Source of the DNA: Acidobacteriota bacterium
GTDB lineage: Bacteria > Acidobacteriota > Terriglobia > Terriglobales > SCQP01
DNA length: 53,565 bases
Assembly (NCBI GenBank): GCA_027314025.1
Contig: DAHVCP010000031.1
Location: 1-53,565, forward strand
Direction: 5' to 3'
The notes beneath the pieces were generated by a model. The model saw only the letters and a program-made list of their open reading frames with translations, was not told where the DNA came from and made no database searches. A program made the translations under genes and the position numbers. Positions 32,684-42,134 of the stretch are shown here, in pieces (positions within the stretch are counted from its first letter, which is position 1; each line of letters opens with the position of its first letter).

Positions 32684-33940
32684 ATGCCCTCGGATTCACC
32701 GCAACGCCATCTGCGTCTCCTGCCCGGCACGGAAGCGCCGTGGCGCAAGGCCTGGGACTGGGTGCGGCGGGCCGTGGACACCTCGCACTGGTTCCCGCAC
32801 ATTCCCCTGGGCATTGGCGTCGCCCTCGTCGGGCTGAGCTTGCTGCTGGCGGGCCTGCCCGGGGCGCGCGAACTGCTGCACGCGCAACTGGCGGTGCACA
32901 CCATCCGCGGGATGGGCATTCCCGGACTGGCGCAGAGCGGCCTGCCAATCGTGGTGCTGGGGCTGGCGATGCTGCTGACCTCGATCGGGCTACTGCTGCG
33001 CTCGCGCTTCAGTTGGATCGTGGCGCTCAGCCTGATGGTGCTGACCGCCGCCTTCGCCTTCCATTTCAGCCGCTCGCTCTACTCCACGGCCCTGGGCTGG
33101 GACGTGACGCTGCTGGTCGCGCTGCTGGTCTTCCATCGCGCCTTCAACAAAAGCAGCCTCGCCGCCGGCACGCTCTTCGCGCTGGCCAGCAGCCTGCTGC
33201 TGGTCATCTACGCGGTCTTCGGCGCGCTGTACCTGGGGCGCGAGTTCCACCCGCCGATTCACCGCCTTTCCACCGCGCTGTATTATGCCGTGGTCACCAT
33301 GTCCACGGTGGGCTACGGGGATATCGTGCCGGTGACGCCGCATGCCCGGCTGTTCACGGTGTCCATCATCATTCTGGGCATCACCGTCTTCGCCACCTCA
33401 CTGACGGCGATCGTCGCCCCGCTGATCAGCGGCAGCCTGCAACGCATTGTCAGCGAGGAGAAGCATATGAACCGCAAAGACCACTTCATCATCATCGGCA
33501 ACACCTCGCTGGCCTACAACACCTACCGGGAGCTGCAAAAGCGCCAGAAGCCGGTCACGCTGATCTTCGCCCAGCACCCCGCGCCGGGCGACTTCGAGGG
33601 CGCCGACATCGTCGTCGGCGACGCCAATAATCTGGAGGTTTTACAGCGCGCCGGAGCGCCGCAAGCCCGCGCCGTGCTGGCGATGCGGGCCGACGATTCC
33701 GAAAACGCCTTCATCGTGCTGGCGGTCAAGGAACTGGGCGGCCAAGTGAAAACCGTGGCGGCGATCAACGATGGCAAGAACATGGACCGGGTGCGGCGCG
33801 TCCAGCCGGACATCATGCTGGCGCCGCAGGTGCTCGGAGGCGAAATCCTGGCCATGGCGCTCAGCGGCGAAACGGTGAGCAGCGATTTCGTCCTCGACCG
33901 GCTGTTGAAGTTTGGCGGCGCGAAAGCGGGCGCCAGCTAG
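32684..33940 (+). CDS. Ion channel with TrkA-N domain (K+ channel, Kch-like)
   Basis: A 418-residue membrane channel. About six helices (residues ~40-245) end in the pore with the K+ filter TMSTVGYGDIVPVTP. The cytosolic RCK/TrkA-N domain starts DHFIIIGNTSLAYNTYREL; the dinucleotide Gly motif is partly lost (IIGNTSLA), so ligand binding may differ. Later blocks are ADIVVGDANNLEVLQRAGA and AVLAMRADDSENAFIVLA. It probably lets K+ through under ligand control. ATG at 32684 chosen over an upstream CTG-type start. Convergent with the hybrid kinase. Confidence 0.88.
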   Translation: MPSDSPQRHLRLLPGTEAPWRKAWDWVRRAVDTSHWFPHIPLGIGVALVGLSLLLAGLPGARELLHAQLAVHTIRGMGIPGLAQSGLPIVVLGLAMLLTSIGLLLRSRFSWIVALSLMVLTAAFAFHFSRSLYSTALGWDVTLLVALLVFHRAFNKSSLAAGTLFALASSLLLVIYAVFGALYLGREFHPPIHRLSTALYYAVVTMSTVGYGDIVPVTPHARLFTVSIIILGITVFATSLTAIVAPLISGSLQRIVSEEKHMNRKDHFIIIGNTSLAYNTYRELQKRQKPVTLIFAQHPAPGDFEGADIVVGDANNLEVLQRAGAPQARAVLAMRADDSENAFIVLAVKELGGQVKTVAAINDGKNMDRVRRVQPDIMLAPQVLGGEILAMALSGETVSSDFVLDRLLKFGGAKAGAS

Positions 33941-33952
33941 CGCGGACGCAGC

Positions 33953-36304
33953 CTATAGCCGCGCGGAGTGGAGGGCCGGCGCGGCGCCGAGGATCTCCCG
34001 CACCCGGTCCACCACCCCATCCGGAGTAAACGGCTTCAGCAGCAAGTGGGCGCCCAGCTCGGAGGCGGTCTGCGCCGCGGCCAGGCGCTCGGCAAAGGCG
34101 GTAATGGCCAGAAAGCGGATTTCCGGCCGCAAGCCGCGCATCTGCCGGCAAAGGTTCCAGCCTTCGCCATTGGCGCCGCCGGGTTCGACGAACAGCAGAT
34201 GGATCGGGAGGGGATTCACACGGGCCTGCTCCAGCGCCTGCTCCGGCGCGGCCGCTTCCAGCACCGTGTAGCCACCCTGCTCCAACGCCGCGCGCAGCGC
34301 GGCGCGCAGGTTGGCGTCGGGCTGGAGGCACAACACCGTCGGGCGGGCCGTGGCCACCGCCTCCGGCGCGGAACGCGCGGGCAGCCAAATCTCAAACGTC
34401 GCCCCCTGCCCCGGCGCGCTGCGCACCCGCATGTCGCCACCGCTCAACTGCGCCATGCCGAGAATTCCCGCCAGCCCCAGGCCGGAACCCCGCCCCACCT
34501 CTTGCGTGGTGTAAAACGGCTCGAAGATGCGGGCTTGCACCTCGGGCACCATGCCCACGCCGCTGTCGGCGAGGGCCACGACCGCATATCGGCCGGGAGC
34601 CAATGCGCGCGCGCCCTCGCGCTGTCCGGAGGCCAGGTCGCGGCTAAAGGTGGACACGCGCAGGGAGCCGCCCTCCGGCATGGCGGAACGCGCGTTGCCC
34701 GCGAGGTGCACGAGGGCTTGCTCGATTTCCCGGCGGTCGCCCTGCACCCAATCGAGTCCGGGCGACAGGTCCAACTGGATCTCCACCCCTTCCCCCATCA
34801 CGCTGCGCAGCAGCGGCCAACAGGAGCGCACGCAGGCGTTCAGGTCCACCGGCTCCAACGTCACCGGCAACTGCCGTCCAAAGGCCAGCAGTTGCCGCGT
34901 GAGGCCCGCGGCGCGCTGGGCGGCAGCGCTGATCGCCTCCAGGCGTTCCTGTTGCCGCGCCGCCGGCTCGGCTTGCATGGCCAGCATTTCGCATTGGCCG
35001 CTGATGACCGTCAGGAGGTTGTTGAAGTCGTGGGCCACGCCGCCGGCCAACTTGCCCACGGCTTCCATCTTCATGCTTTCCCGCAGCCGCGCCTCCAGTT
35101 GCCGCCGCTCGGTGATGTCAATCACCGTGCCTTGCAGCAACTCCTCGCCGCGCTCGTCGCGGATGAGGCCGGTGTTTTCCAAGACCCAGATTTCGCCGCC
35201 GTCCTTGCGGCGGAAGCGCACCTCGAAATTCGTCACCGAACCTTGGCGCCGCAGTTGCTCCACATGCAACGCGCGATCCGCGGGACCGAAGTATAAATCC
35301 ACCGCCGGGTGGGCCAATAATTCGGCGCGGGAATCGTAGCCCAGCATGGCGGTAAAGGCATCGTTGACGTCCAACAGCCGTCCCTGCGGCGTGCTCAGGA
35401 AGACGCCGCAGAGACTGCGCTCGAACAGCGACCGGTACATGCGCTCGGAGGCCAGCAACGCCTCCTGTGCCTGGCGGCGGTCGCTAATGTCGCGCACAAT
35501 GCCGAGCAGGCCGGCAATCTCCCCGTCCGCGCCGCGGAGCGGCAGTTCGGTGACCAGCGCCCAGGTGGCCCTCCCGTCCCGCCAGACTTCGCGCTGCTCC
35601 CAGTTGACGATCGCCTCTCCCTGGGTCAAGACGCGCTCGTCACGCGCGCGAAACGCGTCGGCCAGTTCGGGCGTGAAAAAGTCCGCGTCGGTCTTGCCCA
35701 GCACCTGGCGGGAATCGCTGAGCCCCAGCTTGCGTCCCAAGGCGTGGTTGGCCTGGACGAAGCGGAGTTGCCGGTCCTTGATAAAGATGGAGTCCGGGAC
35801 CGCTTGCATCAGCAACTGCAACAAATAGCTTTCCCGCCCCAGCATTTCCGGGGCCGGACCAGTACCAGCGGCGGCGCCCGGAGGCGCCGGCGCTGCGGGG
35901 GCGGCGGCCGCAACCGCGTCGGGCGCCGCGCCGGCGGGCTCGACGGGACTCCGAATCCACAGGCGGATGCCCACACCCACGGCGGCGTCTTCGCGCTGCG
36001 CCTGCAGCCACAAAGCAGGGATGCCGACGCCGAGCAGCATCGGTTCCAAGCGCAGGTCCAACGGCGGCGTGTCGGAGACGGGCGGCCCCATGGCCAACGG
36101 CGCCAGCGCGGAACGCAGGCCCGTGCCATCCCATCGGCCCCGGCCTAGTTCCTCGACGCCGCGCCCGAGGATCTCGGCGGCATTCAGGCCCAGCAAACGG
36201 CAAAACGCCGCGTCCGCCGATTGCAGGCGCAATTCGGCGTCAATCACCGCGCCCGGCAGACCTACACCTGGAGCCAGGCGGCCACGTTCGATCCTCTCAC
36301 TCAT
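33953..36304 (-). CDS. Cytosolic PAS hybrid histidine kinase with degenerate receiver
   Basis: A 783-residue kinase with no membrane segment. Three PAS-like domains (residues ~15-115, ~170-290, ~300-410) are followed by the His box LAGGVAHDFNNLLTVISGQC and an ATPase domain (LADSGVGM; GSGLGLAGILGMAQLSGG). The C-terminal receiver starts RPTVLCLQPDANLRAALRAA. It lacks the acidic pair and carries Glu at the phospho-site (LLFVEPGGANGEGW), while the Lys is kept (LLLKPFTP). The receiver probably cannot be phosphorylated. ATG at 36304 preferred. No partner regulator is adjacent. Confidence 0.88.
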   Translation of the reverse strand: MSERIERGRLAPGVGLPGAVIDAELRLQSADAAFCRLLGLNAAEILGRGVEELGRGRWDGTGLRSALAPLAMGPPVSDTPPLDLRLEPMLLGVGIPALWLQAQREDAAVGVGIRLWIRSPVEPAGAAPDAVAAAAPAAPAPPGAAAGTGPAPEMLGRESYLLQLLMQAVPDSIFIKDRQLRFVQANHALGRKLGLSDSRQVLGKTDADFFTPELADAFRARDERVLTQGEAIVNWEQREVWRDGRATWALVTELPLRGADGEIAGLLGIVRDISDRRQAQEALLASERMYRSLFERSLCGVFLSTPQGRLLDVNDAFTAMLGYDSRAELLAHPAVDLYFGPADRALHVEQLRRQGSVTNFEVRFRRKDGGEIWVLENTGLIRDERGEELLQGTVIDITERRQLEARLRESMKMEAVGKLAGGVAHDFNNLLTVISGQCEMLAMQAEPAARQQERLEAISAAAQRAAGLTRQLLAFGRQLPVTLEPVDLNACVRSCWPLLRSVMGEGVEIQLDLSPGLDWVQGDRREIEQALVHLAGNARSAMPEGGSLRVSTFSRDLASGQREGARALAPGRYAVVALADSGVGMVPEVQARIFEPFYTTQEVGRGSGLGLAGILGMAQLSGGDMRVRSAPGQGATFEIWLPARSAPEAVATARPTVLCLQPDANLRAALRAALEQGGYTVLEAAAPEQALEQARVNPLPIHLLFVEPGGANGEGWNLCRQMRGLRPEIRFLAITAFAERLAAAQTASELGAHLLLKPFTPDGVVDRVREILGAAPALHSARL

Positions 36305-36462
36305 ACCCGACGCACAACGGTAGGAAAGACAGTAGCAAAGTTGCAAGGAAGCGCACAACTGGCCGATGTGGTTCAGGTATCCAGGCAGGAACCCACCATG
36401 AGAGTTTCCTCATTCCGCCGCCGGAGTTTGTCCCCGGCGCCCGAGGGCACTAGGATAAGTGT

Positions 36463-37569
36463 ATGAAAGCAATCGCAATCCAGCCCGGCGCCGGCCAGCC
36501 CCATTGGGTGGACCGGACGCAGCCCACCATAACCGCCGCCAACCAAGTGTTGCTGCGGGTGCTCCGCGTCGGCATCTGCGGCACTGACCGGGAGGAGATC
36601 CTTGGGGGCCGGTCGAAGGCGCCGGACGGGCAAAAGGAACTGGTGATCGGCCATGAGATGCTGGGCCGGGTGGAAAAAGTGGGCGACCAGGTCACCCGCG
36701 CCAAGCCGGGCGACCTGGCGGTGTTCACCGTGCGGCGCGTCTGCGGCGAATGCCTGCCCTGCGCCATGAACCGCCCCGACATGTGCCTGACGGGCAAATA
36801 TCAGGAGCGCGGCATTTGGGGCATGGACGGCTACCAAACCGAATACGTGGTGGACCAGGAACAATATTTGGTCCGCCTGGCGCCGGAACTCGCCGACATC
36901 GGCGTGCTGGCCGAACCGATGTCGGTGGCGGAAAAGGCGATCGACGAGGCGGGCCGCATTCAAGCCGGCCGGCTGCCGCAGGCTTCCGCCGCCCCGGATT
37001 GGTGGTTTGGGCGGCCGTGCCTGGTGGCCGGCTTGGGACCCATCGGCCTGTTGGCCGCCCTGGCGCTGCGGGTGCGCGGCGCCGCGGTATACGGCCTCGA
37101 CATCGTTCCCGAGGCGTCGGCGCGGCCGCAGTGGCTGCTGGCCATCGGCGGGCAATATATCAACGGGCAGGAGATTCCCCCGGACAAGATCGCCTCCTTG
37201 CGGCGGAGCATGGACGTGATCATCGAAGCGGCGGGCATCGCCTCGCTGTCGTTCAATTTGCTCGATGCCCTGGGCGCGAATGGGGTGATGGTGCTCACCG
37301 GATTACCCGACGGGGACCGTCCCATCGAGCTGAATGGCGCGGCGCTGGTGCGCGGACTGGTGCTCGGCAACCAGGCGATCGCGGGCAGCGTCAACGCCGC
37401 GCGCGATCATTTTCAGCTTGGGGTGGACGATATGCTGTCGGCGGAATTGCGCTGGCCGGGACACGTCGCCAAGCTGATCACTCATCGCTATGCGGCGCAG
37501 GACTTCGCGACCGGATTTTCCCAGCATCCCGACGACGAAATCAAAGCCGTGATCGAATGGGCGCGGTAG
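36463..37569 (+). CDS. Zinc-dependent glucose 1-dehydrogenase-like protein
   Basis: A 368-residue medium-chain dehydrogenase resembling archaeal glucose dehydrogenase, which oxidises glucose to gluconolactone with NAD(P). The catalytic zinc region is VGICGTDREEILGG and IGHEMLGRVEKVG. Structural zinc Cys residues are in RVCGECLPCAMNRPDMC. The nucleotide fold is LVAGLGPIGLLAALAL, and GMDGYQTEYVV is a typical GDH block. It stands alone with a short 5' gap from the divergent kinase. Confidence 0.85.
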   Translation: MKAIAIQPGAGQPHWVDRTQPTITAANQVLLRVLRVGICGTDREEILGGRSKAPDGQKELVIGHEMLGRVEKVGDQVTRAKPGDLAVFTVRRVCGECLPCAMNRPDMCLTGKYQERGIWGMDGYQTEYVVDQEQYLVRLAPELADIGVLAEPMSVAEKAIDEAGRIQAGRLPQASAAPDWWFGRPCLVAGLGPIGLLAALALRVRGAAVYGLDIVPEASARPQWLLAIGGQYINGQEIPPDKIASLRRSMDVIIEAAGIASLSFNLLDALGANGVMVLTGLPDGDRPIELNGAALVRGLVLGNQAIAGSVNAARDHFQLGVDDMLSAELRWPGHVAKLITHRYAAQDFATGFSQHPDDEIKAVIEWAR

Positions 37570-37713
37570 GCTGCGGCGCATCGCCGCGCGCCGGCGAAGG
37601 AACCACCCCAGGGACCAGGGCGGACGGCGCCCACGGACTCGCGCTCGGGGCCACCCCGGCCGCCGGGGGCAGGCCGCTTGCTAAACTGAAACGAGGATTT
37701 TTGGAGGCTGAAC

Positions 37714-38241
37714 ATGCCGCTCAAGCCGGGGCTTTACGCCCGTTTTCAAACTAACCATGGCGCATTCGTGGCGCGCTTGTTTCCGGAGCAAGCGCCGGAA
37801 ACCGTCGCGAATTTCACCGGCCTAGCCAGCGGCCAGAAAGAGTTCGTGGATCCCAAGACGCGGCAGAAAGCCCGCCGGCCCTTCTACGATGGATTGCAAT
37901 TTCATCGCGTGATTCCCGACTTCATGATCCAGGGCGGCGATCCCTTGGGCACGGGCACCGGCGGGCCGGGATACCAGTTCCAGGATGAGTTTCACCCCGA
38001 CCTGCGGCACGGCGAGGCGGGCATGCTGTCCATGGCCAACGCGGGGCCCAACACCAACGGTTCGCAGTTTTTCGTCACCGTCGCGCCGACCCCGTGGCTG
38101 GACAACCGGCACACGGTGTTTGGGCAGGTGGTGGAAGGTTTGGATGTGGTGAAACGGATCTCCGAGGCGCCGCGCGACCGGCAGGACCGGCCGAAGCAAC
38201 CGGTGACGATCGAAAAGCTGACCATCGAAACGGTGGTCTAA
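37714..38241 (+). CDS. Peptidyl-prolyl cis-trans isomerase, cyclophilin type
   Basis: A 175-residue cytosolic cyclophilin that speeds proline isomerisation during folding. Family blocks are [20 protein letters not shown] with the catalytic Arg, [36 protein letters not shown] and [18 protein letters not shown]. It has no signal peptide. GGAGG lies eight bases before the ATG. Often next to housekeeping genes; here it precedes a rhomboid protease. Confidence 0.94.
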   Translation: MPLKPGLYARFQTNHGAFVARLFPEQAPETVANFTGLASGQKEFVDPKTRQKARRPFYDGLQFHRVIPDFMIQGGDPLGTGTGGPGYQFQDEFHPDLRHGEAGMLSMANAGPNTNGSQFFVTVAPTPWLDNRHTVFGQVVEGLDVVKRISEAPRDRQDRPKQPVTIEKLTIETVV

Positions 38242-38269
38242 GCCCGCCGGCTGGCGCGGAGTCATTCTC

Positions 38270-39193
38270 ATGGACCTGATCACGCCCCGGATGCGGTTCC
38301 GCTGGAACCGGTGGAAGAATCGCTGGTTTCGCACCCGGGAATCGGCGCGGGAATCGGCGCGGGGGGTGTTCGTGGAGCAGAAGATGTGCCCCTCCTGCCG
38401 CGCCTTGGTGGACCGCCGCGACCGGCAATGCCCGTATTGCGGCCAGCGGCTGCGGGTGTTGGGCACCGGCCCCGCCGGCCGTCTGCTGTCGCGCTTCCTG
38501 CCCCAAACCGCGCCGGTGACCAGCCTGCTTCTGCTCGGCAATCTGCTCATGTTCGCCGTGGAAATGCTGCTGAGCCACACGGGGTCCTTGCTACAGCCGG
38601 TGGGCAACACCGCCATCGTGCGTCTGGGACTGAGCCTGCCGATGCCGATCATGCTGGCGAGCGGCCAGTATTGGCGCTGGGTGACGGCGATGTTTTTGCA
38701 CGCCGGCTGGATGCACATCGGCTTCAACATGCTGGCGCTGTACTACCTGGGCCCGATCTGCGAGTCCCTGTATGGGCCGGCCAAGTTCCTCAGCATCTAC
38801 CTGGCCACCGGCTTCATTGGCAACATCGTCGCCAGCGCCGCGAACACCGCCGTCCTGGGGGCGTCGGGAGCGCTGTTCGGGCTGCTGGGGCTGATGATCA
38901 CCTACGGATGGGGCCGGCACGACGGCATGTCGCGGCAGGTGCGTTCCCAGGGCTGGTCCTGGACGATCTTCGCCCTGCTGTTCACCGTCGCCGGGCCCGC
39001 CCTGGGGTTCGGGGAGATCAGCCTGGCGGCGCACCTGGGCGGCTTGCTGAGCGGCGCGGCGCTGGGCCGCGTGATCTCCGACCGGCCGCCCTTGACCGCC
39101 GCCAGCGTGAGCCTATGGCGCGGCATTCAGCTGGCGGCGATCGTCATCACGCTGGGCAGCTTCTTCCTGATGATCCGGACGCCGCTGACGTAA
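38270..39193 (+). CDS. Rhomboid intramembrane protease with N-terminal zinc ribbon
   Basis: A 307-residue protease that cuts transmembrane substrates. Residues ~40-62 form a zinc ribbon (MCPSCRALVDRRDRQCPYCG). Six to seven helices follow. The rhomboid marks are YWRWVTAMFLHAGWMHIGFN, the Ser in LGASGALFGLLG and the His in LAAHLGGLLSGAAL, giving the Ser-His dyad. The gene ends five bases from the convergent ATPase gene. Its substrate is unknown; the zinc ribbon may bind or sense substrate. Confidence 0.92.
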   Translation: MDLITPRMRFRWNRWKNRWFRTRESARESARGVFVEQKMCPSCRALVDRRDRQCPYCGQRLRVLGTGPAGRLLSRFLPQTAPVTSLLLLGNLLMFAVEMLLSHTGSLLQPVGNTAIVRLGLSLPMPIMLASGQYWRWVTAMFLHAGWMHIGFNMLALYYLGPICESLYGPAKFLSIYLATGFIGNIVASAANTAVLGASGALFGLLGLMITYGWGRHDGMSRQVRSQGWSWTIFALLFTVAGPALGFGEISLAAHLGGLLSGAALGRVISDRPPLTAASVSLWRGIQLAAIVITLGSFFLMIRTPLT

Positions 39194-39198
39194 ACGCG

Positions 39199-39975
39199 TC
39201 AGCGCCGCAGCGGCTGCAACAGGCTGCCTTCGTCTTGCTGCAAAAAGGACCGCAGCACCGGGTCCTGGCTGGCCTCCATCTCGGCGATGGTGCCGAAGAA
39301 CCGGGCCCGGCCATCGTGCAGAAACACCAGCCGGTCGCCGATTTGCCGCGCCAGGCGCGTGTCGTGCGTCACGACCACGCTGGTCAGCTTCACCTGCTCA
39401 CGCACCTTGCGCATCAGGTCGGCGATGACGTGCACCATCATCGGATCCACCATGGTGGTCGGCTCATCGTACAAAATGGCCTGCGGCCGCGCCGCCAGGG
39501 CGCGGGCGATGGCCACGGCGCGCTTCATGCCGGTCGAGAGGGAGGCGGGAAACTCATCGCGAAAGCGGCTGATTTCCAGCATTTCCAGCAACCGGTCCAC
39601 CACCTCGGCCGTCTCCTGCTCGGAGTGGTGATTCTGCTCGCGGAGCGGAAACGCGACGTTGTCGCCGACGGTCAGCGAGTCGAATAGCGCGCCGGACTGG
39701 AACACCAGCGTGACCTTTTTATGCAGCTCGTGAAGCTGCGGTTCGGTCCAGCCGGTGATGTCTTCGCCGGCGGCGATGACGCGGCCGGAATCCGCCTTGA
39801 GGAAGCCCATCAGCAGGCGCAGGCTGACGGATTTGCCGACGCCGCTGCGGCCCATGATGCAGACGGTTTCGCCGGGGCGGACGTCGAAGCTGACGTCGTC
39901 GAGCACGGGATTCCCGCCGAACGCCTTGGAAACTCCCTCGAAGGCGAAAAACGCTGCTGTCGCGGCTGCCGCCAT
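39199..39975 (-). CDS. Mla-type ABC transporter ATPase (MlaF-like)
   Basis: A 258-residue ATPase of the MlaF/Ttg2A group, which moves phospholipids between membranes. Walker A is MGRSGVGKS, the Q-loop TLVFQSGALFDSLTVGDNVA is typical of MlaF, the signature is changed to LSTGMKRAVAIARALA, and Walker B is AILYDEPTTMVDPMM. No MlaE or MlaD gene is beside it, so the rest of the transporter is elsewhere. The start could be a few residues later. Confidence 0.9.
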   Translation of the reverse strand: MAAAATAAFFAFEGVSKAFGGNPVLDDVSFDVRPGETVCIMGRSGVGKSVSLRLLMGFLKADSGRVIAAGEDITGWTEPQLHELHKKVTLVFQSGALFDSLTVGDNVAFPLREQNHHSEQETAEVVDRLLEMLEISRFRDEFPASLSTGMKRAVAIARALAARPQAILYDEPTTMVDPMMVHVIADLMRKVREQVKLTSVVVTHDTRLARQIGDRLVFLHDGRARFFGTIAEMEASQDPVLRSFLQQDEGSLLQPLRR

Positions 39976-40026
39976 GCAGGCAGTGTATCAGCGGCGGAAA
40001 GGACGGGCCCGGACGGCGCGGACGGG

Positions 40027-40545
40027 TTAGGGCCGTTTGCCGGTTTCGGCGAGGAACCAAGCGCGGCGCTGGGCTTCATCTATCCAGCCTTCCAGCAGGC
40101 TGGCCGTGGCCACGTCGTCGCGGGCGCCGCAGAGCCCATGCACTTCCAACATGCGGGCCGCCAGGGCTTCATTGTCCTCGCGCAGCTCGGCCAGCATGTC
40201 GCCGGGATCCACGAAATCGGCGTCATTGTCGGCGATGCGCTGGAGGCGGGAGATTTCGCCCACGGAACGCAGGGTAACGCCGCCGATCTTGCGCACCCGT
40301 TCGGCGATGGGATCGGTGATGGCGAAAATCTGCTCCGCTTGCTCGTCCAGCAGGAGATGGTAGTCGCGGAAATGCGGTCCGCCCATGTGCCAATGGAAGT
40401 TCTTGGTCTTGATGTACAGGGCGAAGGTGTCCGCCAAGAGCGCGTTCAGGGCGGCGGCCAATTCCTTGACGGCTTGCGGGGTGAAGCCGGCCCGCGGCGC
40501 GAAGCGGGAACGCCGTTGCGCCGCCAACGTAGCTTTCTCAGCCAT
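40027..40545 (-). CDS. dps: Dps-family ferritin-like protein
   Basis: A 172-residue DNA-protection ferritin that oxidises Fe2+ with peroxide and stores iron in a 12-mer. Ferroxidase residues lie in KTKNFHWHMGGPHFRDYHLL and LDEQAEQIFAITDPIAERV. A basic N-terminal tail (LAAQRRSRFAPR) could bind DNA. It is divergent from the MFS exporter with 139 bases between. Confidence 0.92.
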   Translation of the reverse strand: MAEKATLAAQRRSRFAPRAGFTPQAVKELAAALNALLADTFALYIKTKNFHWHMGGPHFRDYHLLLDEQAEQIFAITDPIAERVRKIGGVTLRSVGEISRLQRIADNDADFVDPGDMLAELREDNEALAARMLEVHGLCGARDDVATASLLEGWIDEAQRRAWFLAETGKRP

Positions 40546-40684
40546 GGAGCGCCTCCTCAGGTGCTTACCTTAGAGCGTACACCCGGCGTCGGGGGAGATG
40601 CGCGGCGGGCGGGGGCCGGAGCCAGGGACGGGATCCCGGCGCCGGGAGTGAGGCGGCGGCACCGGTCGTGTAGCCTGGAAAGAC

Positions 40685-41884
40685 GTGACCGTCACGGCTT
40701 CCATCCACCCGTCCGCGCCGCCCCAGCCGCCCGGCAATCGGCCGGACGCGGGCCGGCTGATCGGCCTGCTGGCATGGGCGCATTTTCTGAACGACGGCGC
40801 GGCCAACTACCTGCCGGGGGTGCTGCCGGCGGTGTTGGCGGCTCTGGGGCTGCCGATCGCCTATGCCGGCGCCATTCTCGCCACGCTGATCGTGGGCCAA
40901 GCGCTCCAGCCGCTGAGCGGCGCCTGGTCGGACCGTTGGGGCGGGCGGGCCATGCCGGTCCTGGGCTTGGCGGGCACGGCGCTGGGCGCGGCCTGGGTGG
41001 GCTGGGCGCACGGCTTGGGCTCGCTGCTGGCCGCGCTGGTGTTGATTGGCGTGGCCAATTCGCTGTTTCATCCCCCCGCCCTGGCGTCCGTCCGCCGGCT
41101 TTCGAGCGGCTCCGGGGAACGCGCGATCTCAGCCTTCCTGGTGGGGGGAGAGCTCGGCCGGGGGCTGTGGCCGCTATTGGCCGGCTTGGTGGTCGCGACC
41201 TGGGGCCTGCACGCGCTGTGGGTGCTGCCCCTGGCGGCGATTCCGACGGTGGGCTGGATGTGGTGGCGGCTGCCGCCACAGCCGCGCCGCAGCCATACCC
41301 ATTCCGCCCTCGGCGGCCTGCGCGCGGCGGGCCGGCCGCTGGTTTGGCTGCTGGCCTACTCCGGGCTGCGGAATATGTTGCTGCTGGGCGTCACGGCCTT
41401 CGTGCCCCTGCTGTGGGCCGAACGCGGCGGCAGCCTGGTGGGCGGCGCCGGGCTGATCACGGCGATGCTGGTGGTGGGCATCGCCGGCAATCTCGCGGCT
41501 GCTTTCTTGGCGGAGCGCTGGGGCCGCAGGCGCGTGGTATTCACGGCAACGGCCGCCGCATGCGCTTTGCTGCCGGCGTTCCTGGCGGCCCGCGGCGCGG
41601 GCATGTGGCTAGCCCTGTCCGGTTTCGGCATCGCGATGTTCGCGACCTTTCCCCTCACGCTGCTGATGGGGCAGGATCTGTTGCCGCGGCATCATTCTCT
41701 CGGCTCGGGCTTGGCCTTGGGGTTGGGCAACGCCATCGGCGCGATCGGCGTCGCCGCGCTCGGGCTGCTGGCGGCACGCTGGCACGCGACCGGCGTGCTG
41801 TGGGCGGCGGAAGCCTGCGGACTGCTGGCGCTGGCCGCGGTCGCCAAGCTGCCGTCGGCGGCAAGGGCGCAGACCGCGGCCTGA
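40685..41884 (+). CDS. MFS transporter, fosmidomycin-resistance-like
   Basis: A 399-residue exporter with about 12 helices. The N-terminal AHFLNDGAANYLPGVLPAVL motif is typical of the Fsr-like MFS branch. The loop-2 motif is GAWSDRWGGRAMPVLG, and LFHPPALASVRRLSSG is a family block. GTG start. Substrate unknown, probably a small toxic compound. The stop lies in the first of three 19-bp tandem repeats. Confidence 0.88.
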   Translation: MTVTASIHPSAPPQPPGNRPDAGRLIGLLAWAHFLNDGAANYLPGVLPAVLAALGLPIAYAGAILATLIVGQALQPLSGAWSDRWGGRAMPVLGLAGTALGAAWVGWAHGLGSLLAALVLIGVANSLFHPPALASVRRLSSGSGERAISAFLVGGELGRGLWPLLAGLVVATWGLHALWVLPLAAIPTVGWMWWRLPPQPRRSHTHSALGGLRAAGRPLVWLLAYSGLRNMLLLGVTAFVPLLWAERGGSLVGGAGLITAMLVVGIAGNLAAAFLAERWGRRRVVFTATAAACALLPAFLAARGAGMWLALSGFGIAMFATFPLTLLMGQDLLPRHHSLGSGLALGLGNAIGAIGVAALGLLAARWHATGVLWAAEACGLLALAAVAKLPSAARAQTAA

Positions 41885-41938
41885 GGCCCCAGCCGCGGCG
41901 TCAAGCCCCAGCCGCGGCGTGAGGCCCAAGCCGCGGCG
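41882..41938. repeat. 19-bp tandem repeat, three copies
   Basis: Three head-to-tail units like TGAGGCCCCAGCCGCGGCG (41882-41900, 41901-41919, 41920-41938), with two or three changes. The first covers the MFS stop. GC-rich; it may form a hairpin or arise by slippage. Confidence 0.8.
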
Positions 41939-42134
41939 TGAGCACGGATAGGCGCGGGCCCAGCCGCGCGGCGACCGGGCGCACCAGCCACACGAACCGC
42001 GGCGGCGGCGCAGCCGCCCCGATCGGGACGGCCTGGCGAGGGAGTAGCGGCCGCGGGGCGCGCACGGCGCGACGGCCGCGGTTCCCCCGATTTACGCTCC
42101 GGGCATCGTGCAGTTGCCGCGATATGCTGTTGCC

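Noticed and set aside
39721-41922. 733-residue plus-strand frame
   Set aside because: Covers the Dps and Mla ATPase genes in antisense and the MFS gene in a wrong frame.
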